A stretch of 64,000 nucleotides of DNA. Origin: CAVSUB01 sp963730995. GTDB taxonomy: Bacteria > Acidobacteriota > Vicinamibacteria > Vicinamibacterales > 2-12-FULL-66-21. Positions 1 through 8,133 of this stretch are shown here, one piece after another; the first letter of the stretch is position 1, and each line of letters begins with the position of its first letter. The translations under genes were made by a program, and so were the position numbers. The stretch is from NCBI GenBank assembly GCA_963730995.1, contig CAVSUB010000001.1, positions 1,178,001-1,242,000 on the forward strand, read 5' to 3'. The notes under the pieces were generated by a model that searched no databases, was not told the DNA's origin, and saw only the letters and a list, made by a program, of their open reading frames with translations.

Positions 1-887
1 AGCGCGATCAGGCAATCGCCGAACAGGTTCGCGCCGAGCCGGTTGGCTCCGTAGAAGTTGTACTTGGGGCTGCCCGTCGGCACGTAGACGATGCCTCGCG
101 GAGCGTCCACGGTGAGCTCTCCCCACGCGTTCGCGCCGCCGACAGTCTTCCACGCATCGGGCGGCCACGTCTCGTAGCCGAACTCTCCCGGACGCGGCAC
201 GGTATGAAATGTCCAGACGAGCTTTCCAGAGCGGACGTCGAACGCACGGATATCACCGGGCGCCGAGTTGTAGCCCTGGTTCGTCGCCGAGCCTAGGATC
301 AGGAGATCCTCGAACACCTTGCCTGGCGTGTTCGATTGGGCGTTGATTCTGGAAGGATCGCGATCGAGACCTACTCGAAGATCCACCCGGCCTGACTCAC
401 CGAAGGTCGGAATCCCTTTGCCGGTATTGGCGTCGATGGCCTGCAGGAACTGACTGCTGGAGAACAGCAACCGCCGCTCCGTGCGGTCCTTGCTCGCCCA
501 GTAGTTCATGCCTCGCGAGGTGACCCGGGCGGGCGGATTGTTCTCATAGACCCAGCGCTCCTTGCCCGTCGCCGCGTCGAGCGCGACGACCGACCCGCCC
601 TTGGCCTGAACGTACATCACACCGTCGACGACGATGGGATTGAAGAGGTAACCGCCGCCGTCGCCCGTCGCGTACTTCCAGGCCACCTGCAGCTTGGAGA
701 CGTTCGCTCGATTGATCTGTTTCAGCGCGGAGTACTGCGACGAGTCGGCGCCGCCGCCGTAGTCGTTCCACGACGTGTGCGGCGCAGGGCGCGGGTCGTC
801 CGGCCCAGATCCCGGCATCCGCGCCTGGACGGCCTCGAGGGCGAGCAGAAGGCCGCCGGCGAGCAGAACGGTCGTCAGATGTTTCAA
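1..887 (-). CDS. PQQ-dependent dehydrogenase, N-terminal part (cut by window start)
   Basis: About 295 residues of a periplasmic quinoprotein are visible; the C-terminus lies outside the window. The family oxidises alcohols or sugars with PQQ and hands electrons to cytochromes; the substrate cannot be read here. I chose the TTG at 887 because GAGGAAAA lies just upstream and the first ~22 residues form a hydrophobic signal peptide. Propeller blades with tryptophan-docking-like repeats follow (DAATGKERW, SGKLVWTFHTV). It is a clear paralogue of the gene at 3035-5512: both contain FNPIVVD, GEFGYETWP and a GDIRA(F/Y)DV segment at matching positions. It is the last visible gene of a minus-strand series starting at 6473. 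Family is well supported; substrate unknown. Confidence 0.85.
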   Translation of the reverse strand, partial: MKHLTTVLLAGGLLLALEAVQARMPGSGPDDPRPAPHTSWNDYGGGADSSQYSALKQINRANVSKLQVAWKYATGDGGGYLFNPIVVDGVMYVQAKGGSVVALDAATGKERWVYENNPPARVTSRGMNYWASKDRTERRLLFSSSQFLQAIDANTGKGIPTFGESGRVDLRVGLDRDPSRINAQSNTPGKVFEDLLILGSATNQGYNSAPGDIRAFDVRSGKLVWTFHTVPRPGEFGYETWPPDAWKTVGGANAWGELTVDAPRGIVYVPTGSPKYNFYGANRLGANLFGDCLIA

Positions 888-936
888 GTGGTTTTCCTCG
901 AACACGCCAGATTTATCCCGAACGATTCACTCGACA

Positions 937-991
937 TGTAGGGCGCGGGCTTAGCCCGCGCCGCGGCGGGGTCTGAAGACCCCGCCCTACA
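937..991. repeat. Palindromic intergenic element, TGTAGGGC family, copy 1
   Basis: The ends TGTAGG (937-942) and CCTACA (986-991) are inverted. Between them lie two perfect hairpins: 943-950 with 954-961 (loop TTA) and 966-973 with 978-985 (loop TGAA). The element therefore folds as a three-way junction. A related, larger copy sits at 23287-23391. It lies between the two dehydrogenase-region genes and contains no ORF. Confidence 0.85.
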
Positions 992-1027
992 CCGCAGGTC
1001 AGGGGAACTCTCGAAGCAAGCGCCACG

Positions 1028-3028
1028 CTAGCGCTTGCCCGTCGTCGGGGCAGCGTGCGGCTTTCCGAAGAACGCGAACGCGCCATACACGCCTGACGTC
1101 ACGATGTCGACGACGCCGTCGCGATTCAGATCGACAGCGAGAATCTGCGAACCCGCGCCGGACTGGTTGTGAATGAGCTCGGGCACGAACTCTGCGCCGC
1201 CCGGCGCTTTCGGGTTGCGCCTCGTCAGATACGCATACAACACCGGCGGACCGTATGGATCCGGGTCGAGGAAGCCCTCGTGATGCGACCAGTACCGCTT
1301 GCCCACGATGAGGTCCGGGATGCCGTCGCCGTCCACATCGGCCGCGGTCGTGCCGTGCGGCTCGGAGAACGTCACGCCTCCGGCGTTCTTCGCGGTGAAG
1401 TCGTCGGCGATCATGTGCTGCACGAACGAGATCGTTCCGGCGGCGTCCCGCTTCTGCTCGAACCAGGCGAGACCGAACCCATGCGCCTGCAGCGCGGTCA
1501 CGACGTCGGGGAGCTTGTCGCCGTTGACGTCGTACACACTCATCTCGGCGCCACCTTCAGAAGCGCGGCCCGTCCAGCGTGAGAAGGCCTGCGGATGATA
1601 CGTCCACAGCTTGTCCTGTCCCTTGGGCGGCTGTTCCCACCACCCGTACGCATTGACGATGTCGGTACGGCCGTCACCGTTGATGTCCCCGGCGCCAATC
1701 CCGTGGCCGCCGGTCGAACCCGGCTCGCTGATCGCGGTCGACAGCCACGGGCCGGTCGGGTGCGCGGGATCGGGCTTCGAATAACGCAGCGTTCCGTTGG
1801 GACCGACGTGCACGAGATCGGCGACGCCGTCGCCATCGATATCCTTCATCACGCAGATCTCGCTGACGCCTGTCACGACGTTTGGATAGACATCCCAGCG
1901 CCGCGGCTCTCCCTTGGGATTGACGTACAGCTTCCCGCCGTTGGTGCTGAGAAAGTCCGGCCAGCCGTCGCCCGTGAAGTCGCCGGCGAAGCCAACCATG
2001 ATCGCGGGATAGACGGTCGACGGATTGAGCGTCTCGCCGGCGTAGAACTCCCGCGCGGTCAGGTAGTCGGGGCCCATGAAGATGAACGGCGGAATGATGA
2101 TGTCCATCTGCCCGTCGCGGTTGACGTCAGCAGCCGCCTGGGCCCACGAGTACTGAAACGGCGTCAGCCGCTGCATCCTGAACTTCGGCGAGACCTCTTC
2201 CTTCGTGAATCGTTTCAGATTCACGTCCTTGTAGGACACGTCGCGGAAGCGCACCTCGCCGGTCCCGCCGACATAGAGCGCGATCGGGCCGAACTGCCCC
2301 ATCGCCTCGTCGACCGCGACGCTGCCGCCGGCGCCCCGCAGCCCGTTGTTGACGTGCGGCCGCAGGAGGGTCGCGTCGAGGACGATGTCGAGCTCGTTCC
2401 AGTCGTCCGGCTTGATGGCGATGGACGGGTGCGGTACGACGGACACCACGGCTGATGGCGCTCCACGCCCTCCGCCGCCGCCAGCGCCCCGTCCTGGCGC
2501 TCCAGCCGGTGGCGGGTTGGCACCGGTCCCCCTCGCAGCCGGGGGTGCGCCCGCCCCGCCGGCGCCTGCTGCTGGCGGAGCGGTCGGCGCGAACCTGGCC
2601 ATGCCGCCCGCGGCAGTCAGCCGATCGCGCGAAACTTCTCGGCCCGACGCGTCGATCGTGACGGCATACGAGCCCGCGTCCGCCTCGACGAGCGAGACGT
2701 AAACGCCCTTCATCCCTGACGCCGTCTTCTCCGCTCGAAGCAGGACGCCAGTCTTGCACCCACCGGTGCACCGGAAGTCCGCGCCGAGCTGGATATCCTG
2801 AAACGACTTGTCGAAGACGAGCCAGCCACCCTCTGGCGACTTCGGCGTTCCAATCAGCTCGCCGTTGACCGCGCGCCAGTCAGCTTGACCGAGCACCTGC
2901 CAACCGGTCAGCGTCGAACCCTTGAATGTCCAGTCAGGCACGAACGTGCTCCGCGTACCAGACAGAGGGATCGCCATCACCAGCAGAACAGCGGCGACAC
3001 CGATCGGAAGGCTCCTCATGCGCACCAT
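1028..3028 (-). CDS. Secreted DUF1080-like (3-keto-disaccharide hydrolase fold) + FG-GAP/VCBS repeat protein
   Basis: A 666-residue exported protein. I start it at the ATG at 3028 because AGGTGG lies a few bases upstream; a GTG at 3034 is also in frame but abuts the stop of the upstream gene. Residues ~1-27 are a signal peptide. Residues ~30-270 resemble the jelly-roll DUF1080 / 3-keto-disaccharide hydrolase domain (VFDKSFQDIQLGADFRC, GVLLRAEKT), interrupted by a Gly/Ala/Pro-rich linker near 140-190. The rest is a seven-bladed FG-GAP propeller with calcium-loop motifs such as DVNRDGQMDI, DIDGDGVADL, DINGDGRTDI, DVDGDGIPDL and DLNRDGVVDI. It probably binds or modifies a glycoside in the periplasm. 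It lies 6 bp after a PQQ dehydrogenase, so the two are likely cotranscribed. Activity unproven. Confidence 0.82.
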   Translation of the reverse strand: MVRMRSLPIGVAAVLLVMAIPLSGTRSTFVPDWTFKGSTLTGWQVLGQADWRAVNGELIGTPKSPEGGWLVFDKSFQDIQLGADFRCTGGCKTGVLLRAEKTASGMKGVYVSLVEADAGSYAVTIDASGREVSRDRLTAAGGMARFAPTAPPAAGAGGAGAPPAARGTGANPPPAGAPGRGAGGGGGRGAPSAVVSVVPHPSIAIKPDDWNELDIVLDATLLRPHVNNGLRGAGGSVAVDEAMGQFGPIALYVGGTGEVRFRDVSYKDVNLKRFTKEEVSPKFRMQRLTPFQYSWAQAAADVNRDGQMDIIIPPFIFMGPDYLTAREFYAGETLNPSTVYPAIMVGFAGDFTGDGWPDFLSTNGGKLYVNPKGEPRRWDVYPNVVTGVSEICVMKDIDGDGVADLVHVGPNGTLRYSKPDPAHPTGPWLSTAISEPGSTGGHGIGAGDINGDGRTDIVNAYGWWEQPPKGQDKLWTYHPQAFSRWTGRASEGGAEMSVYDVNGDKLPDVVTALQAHGFGLAWFEQKRDAAGTISFVQHMIADDFTAKNAGGVTFSEPHGTTAADVDGDGIPDLIVGKRYWSHHEGFLDPDPYGPPVLYAYLTRRNPKAPGGAEFVPELIHNQSGAGSQILAVDLNRDGVVDIVTSGVYGAFAFFGKPHAAPTTGKR

Positions 3029-3034
3029 GACCAC

Positions 3035-5512
3035 CTACTTCTTGACCGGCAATGAAAACGCTATCGCGCCAATCGGCGCATTCGGATCGAGCGGCTGCGT
3101 CTGCGCACCGCCACGGCCGCCTCTTCCACCGCCCTGGCTGGCGATCAGGACGAAGTACTGTCGTCCCCCGGCTTCGTAGCTCACCGGAACGCCGCTGGTG
3201 CTCCCCGGGAAGGTCCCTGTCCAGAGCACCTTGCCCGTGTCTTCGTCATACGCGCGCACCTTGCCGTCGTTGCCGGCATGGAACACCAGCCCGCCCTTGG
3301 TGACGACGATGCCGTAGCGGGCGCCGACGCCCCCGGTATTCGCAGGACCACCAGCGGCCAGCGTGGGGAGGTGATCGCCGTTCGGCACCTGCCACTTGAT
3401 CTCGCCGGTGTTGAGGTCGTACGCCGTCAGCGTGGTGTACGGCGGCTTCGTGAACGACGCCAGGACGCCGTAGTCCGTCATGTAGCGATTCGGCGGCACA
3501 TCCTTCACGTCGGCAGGATACGGTGTGTTGCCGGCATTGCCGCCAACCCCCGGGTAGAACGGTCCGTTCCCGCGCGGCGGAAGCGGCGGCTGCGGCGCGC
3601 CGCCGCGGCCAACGACATGGCCGGGCGGAAACATGCCGGCGGGCACTTCGCCGCGGCCAAATCCCCGCCCGCCGCGTCCGGCGGTCGGACTCGAGTTCGC
3701 GAGGTAGCCGATCACCGCCGAAAGCTCCTGCTCGGTGATGCTCGAGACGGGGCGCATCTGGCCCTTGCCACCGGTGACGACAGCCTTGATGGCGTCCTCT
3801 CCCATGCGGTCCGTGATGCCGACGAGGTTCGCGACACCGGGAAGCGCCCCCCGCAGGTCGGCGCCATGGCAGACGGTGCAGTGCTGTTGATAGGCGGCAA
3901 AGCCTGCCTGAAGCGCGGCGTTACCGAAGCCGCCGCCGCCACCGCGTCCCGCTTCAGCGGTGCGCGTGGTGACGTCCTCCAGCCTCAGGATCGCGACCTG
4001 ATTGACGCCGACGACGAACACCATGCCCTTCTCGGGATCCGCGGCGGTCGTGCCCCAGTTCGATCCTCCCTGGTTGCCCGGCATCGAGATCGTGTCCGTC
4101 AGCCCCGGCGGCGTGAAGATACCTTCGTTGCGCGCCTTCGCTACGCGCTCCTTCATCGCCTCGTACTGCTCCTTCGTCGCCAGCCACGGGTTCACATCGT
4201 CCACGGTGAACGTGTGCCGGATGAACGGCGCCGGCTTCGTCGGGAAGGGCTGCGTCGGCCAGGACTGCTCACCCGGCATTTCGCTCTTCGGGACCGGCCG
4301 CTCTTCGATCGGCCAGAGCGGTTGACCGGTCACGCGATCGAGAACATAGAGGAACCCTGTCTTGCCGGCGTGCGCGACGACGTCGACTTTCTTCCCGTTG
4401 TGCTTCACCGTGACGAGCTGCGGCGCCGACACGTTGTCGAAGTCCCACAGATCGTGGTGCACCGTCTGGAAGTGCCAGAGGCGTTTGCCGGTGCGCGCGT
4501 CGAGCGCGAGGATGCAGTTGGCGAAGAGATCCTGCCCGATGCGATCGGCGCCATAGAAGTCGTAGTTGGCGGACCCGAGCGGTATGTAGACGATGCCGCG
4601 CTCGTCGTCGACCGACATCGATCCCCAGTTGTTCACGCCACCGACGTACTTGTAGGCCTCCTTGGGCCAGGTCTCGTAGCCGAACTCGCCCGGCCACGGA
4701 ACCGTGTGGAACTGCCACTTCTTCTCGCCGGTGATGACGTCGTACGCGCGGATGTCGCCGGGAGGATTCACGAACGCCTCGCCCGGCGCCGATCCGAGGA
4801 TCAGGAGGTTCTTCCAGACCTTGCCGGGGCTGTTGGACTGGACCCGTGCGCCGGACGTCTCGGCGCGCGCGAGCCCCTTGCGAAGATCGACGACGCCGCC
4901 CTCGCCGAACGTCGCGATCGACTTGCCGGTCGTCGCGTCGATCTCCTGCAGGAAGCTGTTGATCGAGAAAAGGATCCGTTTGTCTTTGCCGTCCTCGCTC
5001 TGCCAGAAGTTCACGCCGCGGCTGGTGATGCCGGCGAGGCCCTCGTGGATCCAGATTTCCTTGCCTGTCGTGGCATCCAGCGCGATGAGAGAGCTCCCGC
5101 GGCCGAGCACGTACATCACGTTGTCGACCACGATCGGGTTGAATCCCTGCGTCGCATAGGGATAGAACCAGGCCACCTCGAGCTGACCGACATTCGTCTT
5201 CTTGATTTGATCGACAGGCACGAAGTTCGAGCTGTCGGGTCCCATCAAGTTATCGGACCACCATTTGTTGTTGTGCGACGCCGCCGCGAGCGTCACACCA
5301 ACGACGGCCGCGAGCACCGTGGCAATGAGGCCGAACGTGCGCCGGCGACCTAGTGGACTGTATTGTTGAAAACCATAGTGGCCGCTCCGTTGTCGCGGCC
5401 GGAAACGCGCCTGGAGAACGAGGTTGCTCCTCGAGACATGATTGATACGGTCCACTAGTGATGTGCGGCCGGTACGGTCCGAAACAGGTTGGGGCTGTTC
5501 AACTGGTGTCAT
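3035..5512 (-). CDS. PQQ-dependent dehydrogenase with inserted cytochrome c domain
   Basis: An 825-residue membrane-anchored quinoprotein. The PQQ propeller begins after a transmembrane/signal segment (about residues 60-78) and carries DATTGKEIW, DARTGKRLWHFQ and DEDTGKVLW docking repeats. A class I cytochrome c with CTVCHG at about residue 543 is inserted before the last blades, as in Acidobacteria glucose/alcohol dehydrogenase homologues. The methionine GQMRPVSSITEQEL is a candidate sixth heme ligand. Electrons would pass from substrate to PQQ to this heme. The first ~58 residues are unusual: residues ~19-55 are encoded by a 109-bp inverted-repeat element (5350-5458). No Shine-Dalgarno site is visible before the ATG at 5512, four bases after the upstream stop, so the start is uncertain. 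It is a paralogue of the gene at 1-887. Confidence 0.88.
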   Translation of the reverse strand: MTPVEQPQPVSDRTGRTSLVDRINHVSRSNLVLQARFRPRQRSGHYGFQQYSPLGRRRTFGLIATVLAAVVGVTLAAASHNNKWWSDNLMGPDSSNFVPVDQIKKTNVGQLEVAWFYPYATQGFNPIVVDNVMYVLGRGSSLIALDATTGKEIWIHEGLAGITSRGVNFWQSEDGKDKRILFSINSFLQEIDATTGKSIATFGEGGVVDLRKGLARAETSGARVQSNSPGKVWKNLLILGSAPGEAFVNPPGDIRAYDVITGEKKWQFHTVPWPGEFGYETWPKEAYKYVGGVNNWGSMSVDDERGIVYIPLGSANYDFYGADRIGQDLFANCILALDARTGKRLWHFQTVHHDLWDFDNVSAPQLVTVKHNGKKVDVVAHAGKTGFLYVLDRVTGQPLWPIEERPVPKSEMPGEQSWPTQPFPTKPAPFIRHTFTVDDVNPWLATKEQYEAMKERVAKARNEGIFTPPGLTDTISMPGNQGGSNWGTTAADPEKGMVFVVGVNQVAILRLEDVTTRTAEAGRGGGGGFGNAALQAGFAAYQQHCTVCHGADLRGALPGVANLVGITDRMGEDAIKAVVTGGKGQMRPVSSITEQELSAVIGYLANSSPTAGRGGRGFGRGEVPAGMFPPGHVVGRGGAPQPPLPPRGNGPFYPGVGGNAGNTPYPADVKDVPPNRYMTDYGVLASFTKPPYTTLTAYDLNTGEIKWQVPNGDHLPTLAAGGPANTGGVGARYGIVVTKGGLVFHAGNDGKVRAYDEDTGKVLWTGTFPGSTSGVPVSYEAGGRQYFVLIASQGGGRGGRGGAQTQPLDPNAPIGAIAFSLPVKK
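5350..5458. repeat. 109-bp inverted-repeat (MITE-like) element inside the 5' end of the PQQ dehydrogenase gene
   Basis: Ends CTAGTGGACTGTAT (5350-5363) and ATACGGTCCACTAG (5445-5458) are inverted repeats with one mismatch. Inside are a GGCCGC/GCGGCC hairpin (5380-5400) and a short CGAGG/CCTCG hairpin (5420-5434). The first inner hairpin recurs at 19102-19130, inverted. The element is read as coding sequence for an N-terminal extension. Confidence 0.8.
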
Positions 5513-5516
5513 GTCG

Positions 5517-6473
5517 TCACGATTTCGAGAGGTTCGCCGCGATTGCCTGCATCATGTCCCGCGCGGCGCCGACGACGTCCTTGGGCGGACGGTCGCTGTA
5601 GAACTCGATCGAATAGATCCCCTTGAATCCGGATGCCTCTGTCGCCTTGATGAGCGGCACGATGTCGTAGCTGACGTGCTTGTTGGAGTCGTCGAAATCG
5701 AGCTCCTTCGCGGACACGAGCTCGAGATGCGGAAAGAGCTTGCTGAGACCGGCAACGCGATCGGCTGGAGACGTGGACGGCGTGTTGCCCCAATCCGAGA
5801 TGACGGCGCAGTTCGGATGGTTGACCGCTTTGACGAGCTGGACGACCTTGTCGATGTCAGCGCTGTAGCCGATGTGGTTCTCGATCAGAATCTTGACGCC
5901 GATCGTCTTGCCGTAGTCGGCGAGTTGCCGGAAGGAATCGGCCGTCCGATTGACGTCCCATTCCTCGGGCTTTCCGCCGCCCGTGTTGGCCCGCATTCGC
6001 GGTGCGCCCACGGCCGCGGCGCGGTCCATCCATTGCTTGATTGCGGTGATGGAGGCCGTACGCTTCGCCGCGTCAGGATCGGAGAGATTCTCCGGGCCGT
6101 CGACTTGAATGTCGATGATCTTCGACCCGGCGGCCGCCGCGGCCGCCTTGACCTGTTTGCAGTAGTCCAGCGTCGTCTGGGCGAACTGCGCGCTCCAGAT
6201 CTCTACGTTGTGGATCCCGAGCTCGTCGGCAATCATCTTCGGCGCCGTGAGGAGCGTCAGATCTCCACCAGCAGGCGCCGTCGCGCCTTTCGTCCGCGTG
6301 GCCGGGAACCGCTCGCGGAAACAAACCGTCGTGATGCCGATGCGATTGAGGACGGCGGGCGGCAGCGACTGCGCGGCGCCGAATCCGGCCTCCGCGGCGC
6401 GCGCAACGATGGGGAAAAACGGCGCCGCGGCCAGTGTGCGCGCGCCGTGCTGCAAGAACCTCCGACGGTTCAT
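5517..6473 (-). CDS. Tat-exported sugar phosphate isomerase/epimerase-like TIM-barrel protein
   Basis: 318 residues from the ATG at 6473, which has a GAGGAGG Shine-Dalgarno site a few bases upstream; the longer in-frame ORF runs through a GC-rich repeat and is not the likely start. The N-terminus MNRRRFLQHGARTLAAAP is a twin-arginine signal, so the protein should be folded in the cytoplasm and exported. The rest is a xylose-isomerase-like TIM barrel (AP endonuclease 2 superfamily) with metal-ligand-type residues in ILIENHIG, VISDWGN and IYSIEFYSD. The substrate is probably a sugar or keto-sugar but cannot be told from sequence. It is four bases upstream of the PQQ dehydrogenase and likely heads its operon. 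Confidence 0.85.
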   Translation of the reverse strand: MNRRRFLQHGARTLAAAPFFPIVARAAEAGFGAAQSLPPAVLNRIGITTVCFRERFPATRTKGATAPAGGDLTLLTAPKMIADELGIHNVEIWSAQFAQTTLDYCKQVKAAAAAAGSKIIDIQVDGPENLSDPDAAKRTASITAIKQWMDRAAAVGAPRMRANTGGGKPEEWDVNRTADSFRQLADYGKTIGVKILIENHIGYSADIDKVVQLVKAVNHPNCAVISDWGNTPSTSPADRVAGLSKLFPHLELVSAKELDFDDSNKHVSYDIVPLIKATEASGFKGIYSIEFYSDRPPKDVVGAARDMMQAIAANLSKS

Positions 6474-6492
6474 CAGGGCCTCCTCATTAATT

Positions 6493-6571
6493 ACCGGGGG
6501 GCTTCGCCCCGCCGGACCCCCCAACGCCATCGCTCGCGGGGACCCCTTCGCCCCGGTCCGCTCCGGCGGAA
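6493..6571. repeat. GC-rich CCGGGGGGCTTCGCCCC-type intergenic repeat
   Basis: Two adjacent GC-rich hairpin units with TTCG loops (6493-6520 and 6536-6571) fill the gap between two minus-strand genes. No gene is seen here. It may act as a processing or termination structure for the upstream VWFA gene; this is inference. Confidence 0.6.
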
Positions 6572-6585
6572 GAGTCTGCCATCAT

Positions 6586-7875
6586 TCAGCTCTTCGCCGG
6601 AATGACGACCCACTGCCGGCTGCGCACGCTGACGCCCCGGCGATGCACCTTGACGCGAAGCTCTCGGGGCCGGCCGTCACGGTCCGCGGCCGCGGGCTCC
6701 ACGCCGAGCAGGTAGTACGCGGACGTCTCGCGCAACACGCGATCGAAGGCGAAGTCGGCGCTGCCGCTGGGCACGTAAATCAGCCGCCCTCCGGCGGCAT
6801 TCGAGAAGTCGTTCAACCAGTTACTCGAGAGCGCGCGATCGCGCGCCACGTTCGAGCTGGCAAGCCCCTTCTGCGAAGCCGGGCCGACACCGCTGGTCGT
6901 GGTATCGACGTGGACCGTGTAGACGGAGGCGTTCGCGCGGGCAGCGGCCTGCCCCATCGTTCGGGCGAGCGACCCGGCATCCGGACGGCCCTCCGGTCGA
7001 TCGCTCACGACGATTCCGGCGCTCACGAAGATGACGGCTTTGCGGCCCGGAAGCTCCGAGAGCGCGTTCAGGAGCGCATCGAGCCCGCTGAGACTTCCCT
7101 GGACCTGGCGCTCGAGCTGAGTGGCCAGGCCGATGCCCTCCTCGTAAATCTTCGCCGGGCAATCGGGGTCGGAGGGACACTCCCGCGCCTGCACCTGCAG
7201 CACGGAATCCATGGCCTGTGTGGCCGTATCGAGTCCCTCGTTGAGAATGCGCGAGGCGGTCAGGAACGAATTCGGGGTTGTCGAGCGCGAAGCGATGTCG
7301 ACGATCTCCCACGGCCGCAGGTTGAAGTGCGAGCGCAGCGGATCCTTCTGCCCGATCACGCGGTCCAGGCTGACGGTCAGCTGCGTCCGCGCCGTCGTCG
7401 GCGCGATCTTCGCGCCACTCGGGTAGACGAAGAGGCCGACGCGATCGCTGGGATTGAGATGTTGAATGAAGCCGCGTGCCCCTTCGATCGGGGCACGCTC
7501 GGTGCCCACCTCGAAGCTGCCCGAGTCGACCGCGAGCACGAAGGTGCGGCCCTCGGCCTCGTGCACTTCTGTGTCGCTGAGCGCCTCACCGGTCGGGCCG
7601 ACGGCGTGCCGCGCGACGGGATCGACCGCATGCCGGAGGAATTGGGCGGACTGGACTTTTCGCCGTTGACCGTTGATGGAGACCTCGAATGCCTCCGGGC
7701 CAATCCGCTCGATGGGATTGCCGTCGCGATCGACCACTTGAACGTCGACCGCGATCACGTCCACGGTGCTGCGGAACACGGTTCGCTGCGGCGCGGTCGC
7801 GACAGTCACCGACAAGGCGATGACCCCCATCGCCAGCAGCACGGCCTGGCGGCGCACGGCGCGCGCGACGAACAT
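6586..7875 (-). CDS. VWFA-related domain protein (acidobacterial type)
   Basis: 429 residues if started at the ATG at 7875, which opens a signal-peptide-like segment (ARAVRRQAVLLAMGVIALSV). The open frame extends to 8034, but that part is not protein-like. The mature part begins with the sequence typical of the acidobacterial VWFA-related family (FRSTVDVIAVDVQVVDRDG), a small beta domain. A von Willebrand A fold follows at about 105-330 (FVLAVDSGSFEV, KAVIFVSAGI). The MIDAS motif reads DSGSF rather than DxSxS, so classical metal binding is doubtful. A beta-rich C-terminus ends the protein. Role unknown; such proteins are exported and often multicopy in Acidobacteria. No clear ribosome binding site was seen, so the start is uncertain. 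Confidence 0.78.
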   Translation of the reverse strand: MFVARAVRRQAVLLAMGVIALSVTVATAPQRTVFRSTVDVIAVDVQVVDRDGNPIERIGPEAFEVSINGQRRKVQSAQFLRHAVDPVARHAVGPTGEALSDTEVHEAEGRTFVLAVDSGSFEVGTERAPIEGARGFIQHLNPSDRVGLFVYPSGAKIAPTTARTQLTVSLDRVIGQKDPLRSHFNLRPWEIVDIASRSTTPNSFLTASRILNEGLDTATQAMDSVLQVQARECPSDPDCPAKIYEEGIGLATQLERQVQGSLSGLDALLNALSELPGRKAVIFVSAGIVVSDRPEGRPDAGSLARTMGQAAARANASVYTVHVDTTTSGVGPASQKGLASSNVARDRALSSNWLNDFSNAAGGRLIYVPSGSADFAFDRVLRETSAYYLLGVEPAAADRDGRPRELRVKVHRRGVSVRSRQWVVIPAKS

Positions 7876-8078
7876 CGGTACCGTCAGCACGATGGCTACG
7901 CGATGACCTCGAAGGCAAACTTGCCCATGACCGGGCTCACGCTGTTGATTGCCGGCCACCTTGCTTGCCGCCGCTGAGGTGCGGCGACCCGGCGCGTGCC
8001 CCGAGATCAGACATCGGATTTTCGATAATTGCAATAAATTTCGATAGCCTGCGACCAGGCATTTCGAGCGCGAATGCG

Positions 8079-8105
8079 GGGCTCAGCCGCTGCGCCGCTG
8101 AGCTC
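8079..8105 (-). terminator. Terminator-like hairpin downstream of the PVC-type cytochrome gene
   Basis: GCTCAGCCGC (8081-8090) and GCCGCTGAGC (8094-8103) form a 10-bp stem with one mismatch and a TGC loop, about 30 bp past the stop of the minus-strand gene ending at 8134. There is no clear T-tract, so intrinsic termination is only a possibility. The rest of 7876-8133 holds no gene that I can see. Confidence 0.3.
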
Positions 8106-8133
8106 AGGAGTGGTGGAAAATGGCGGGTTTCCG

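Noticed and set aside
3278..5353. A 691-residue open frame antisense to the PQQ dehydrogenase
   Set aside because: Same shadow effect; no recognisable motifs, and the opposite strand encodes clear PQQ and heme motifs.
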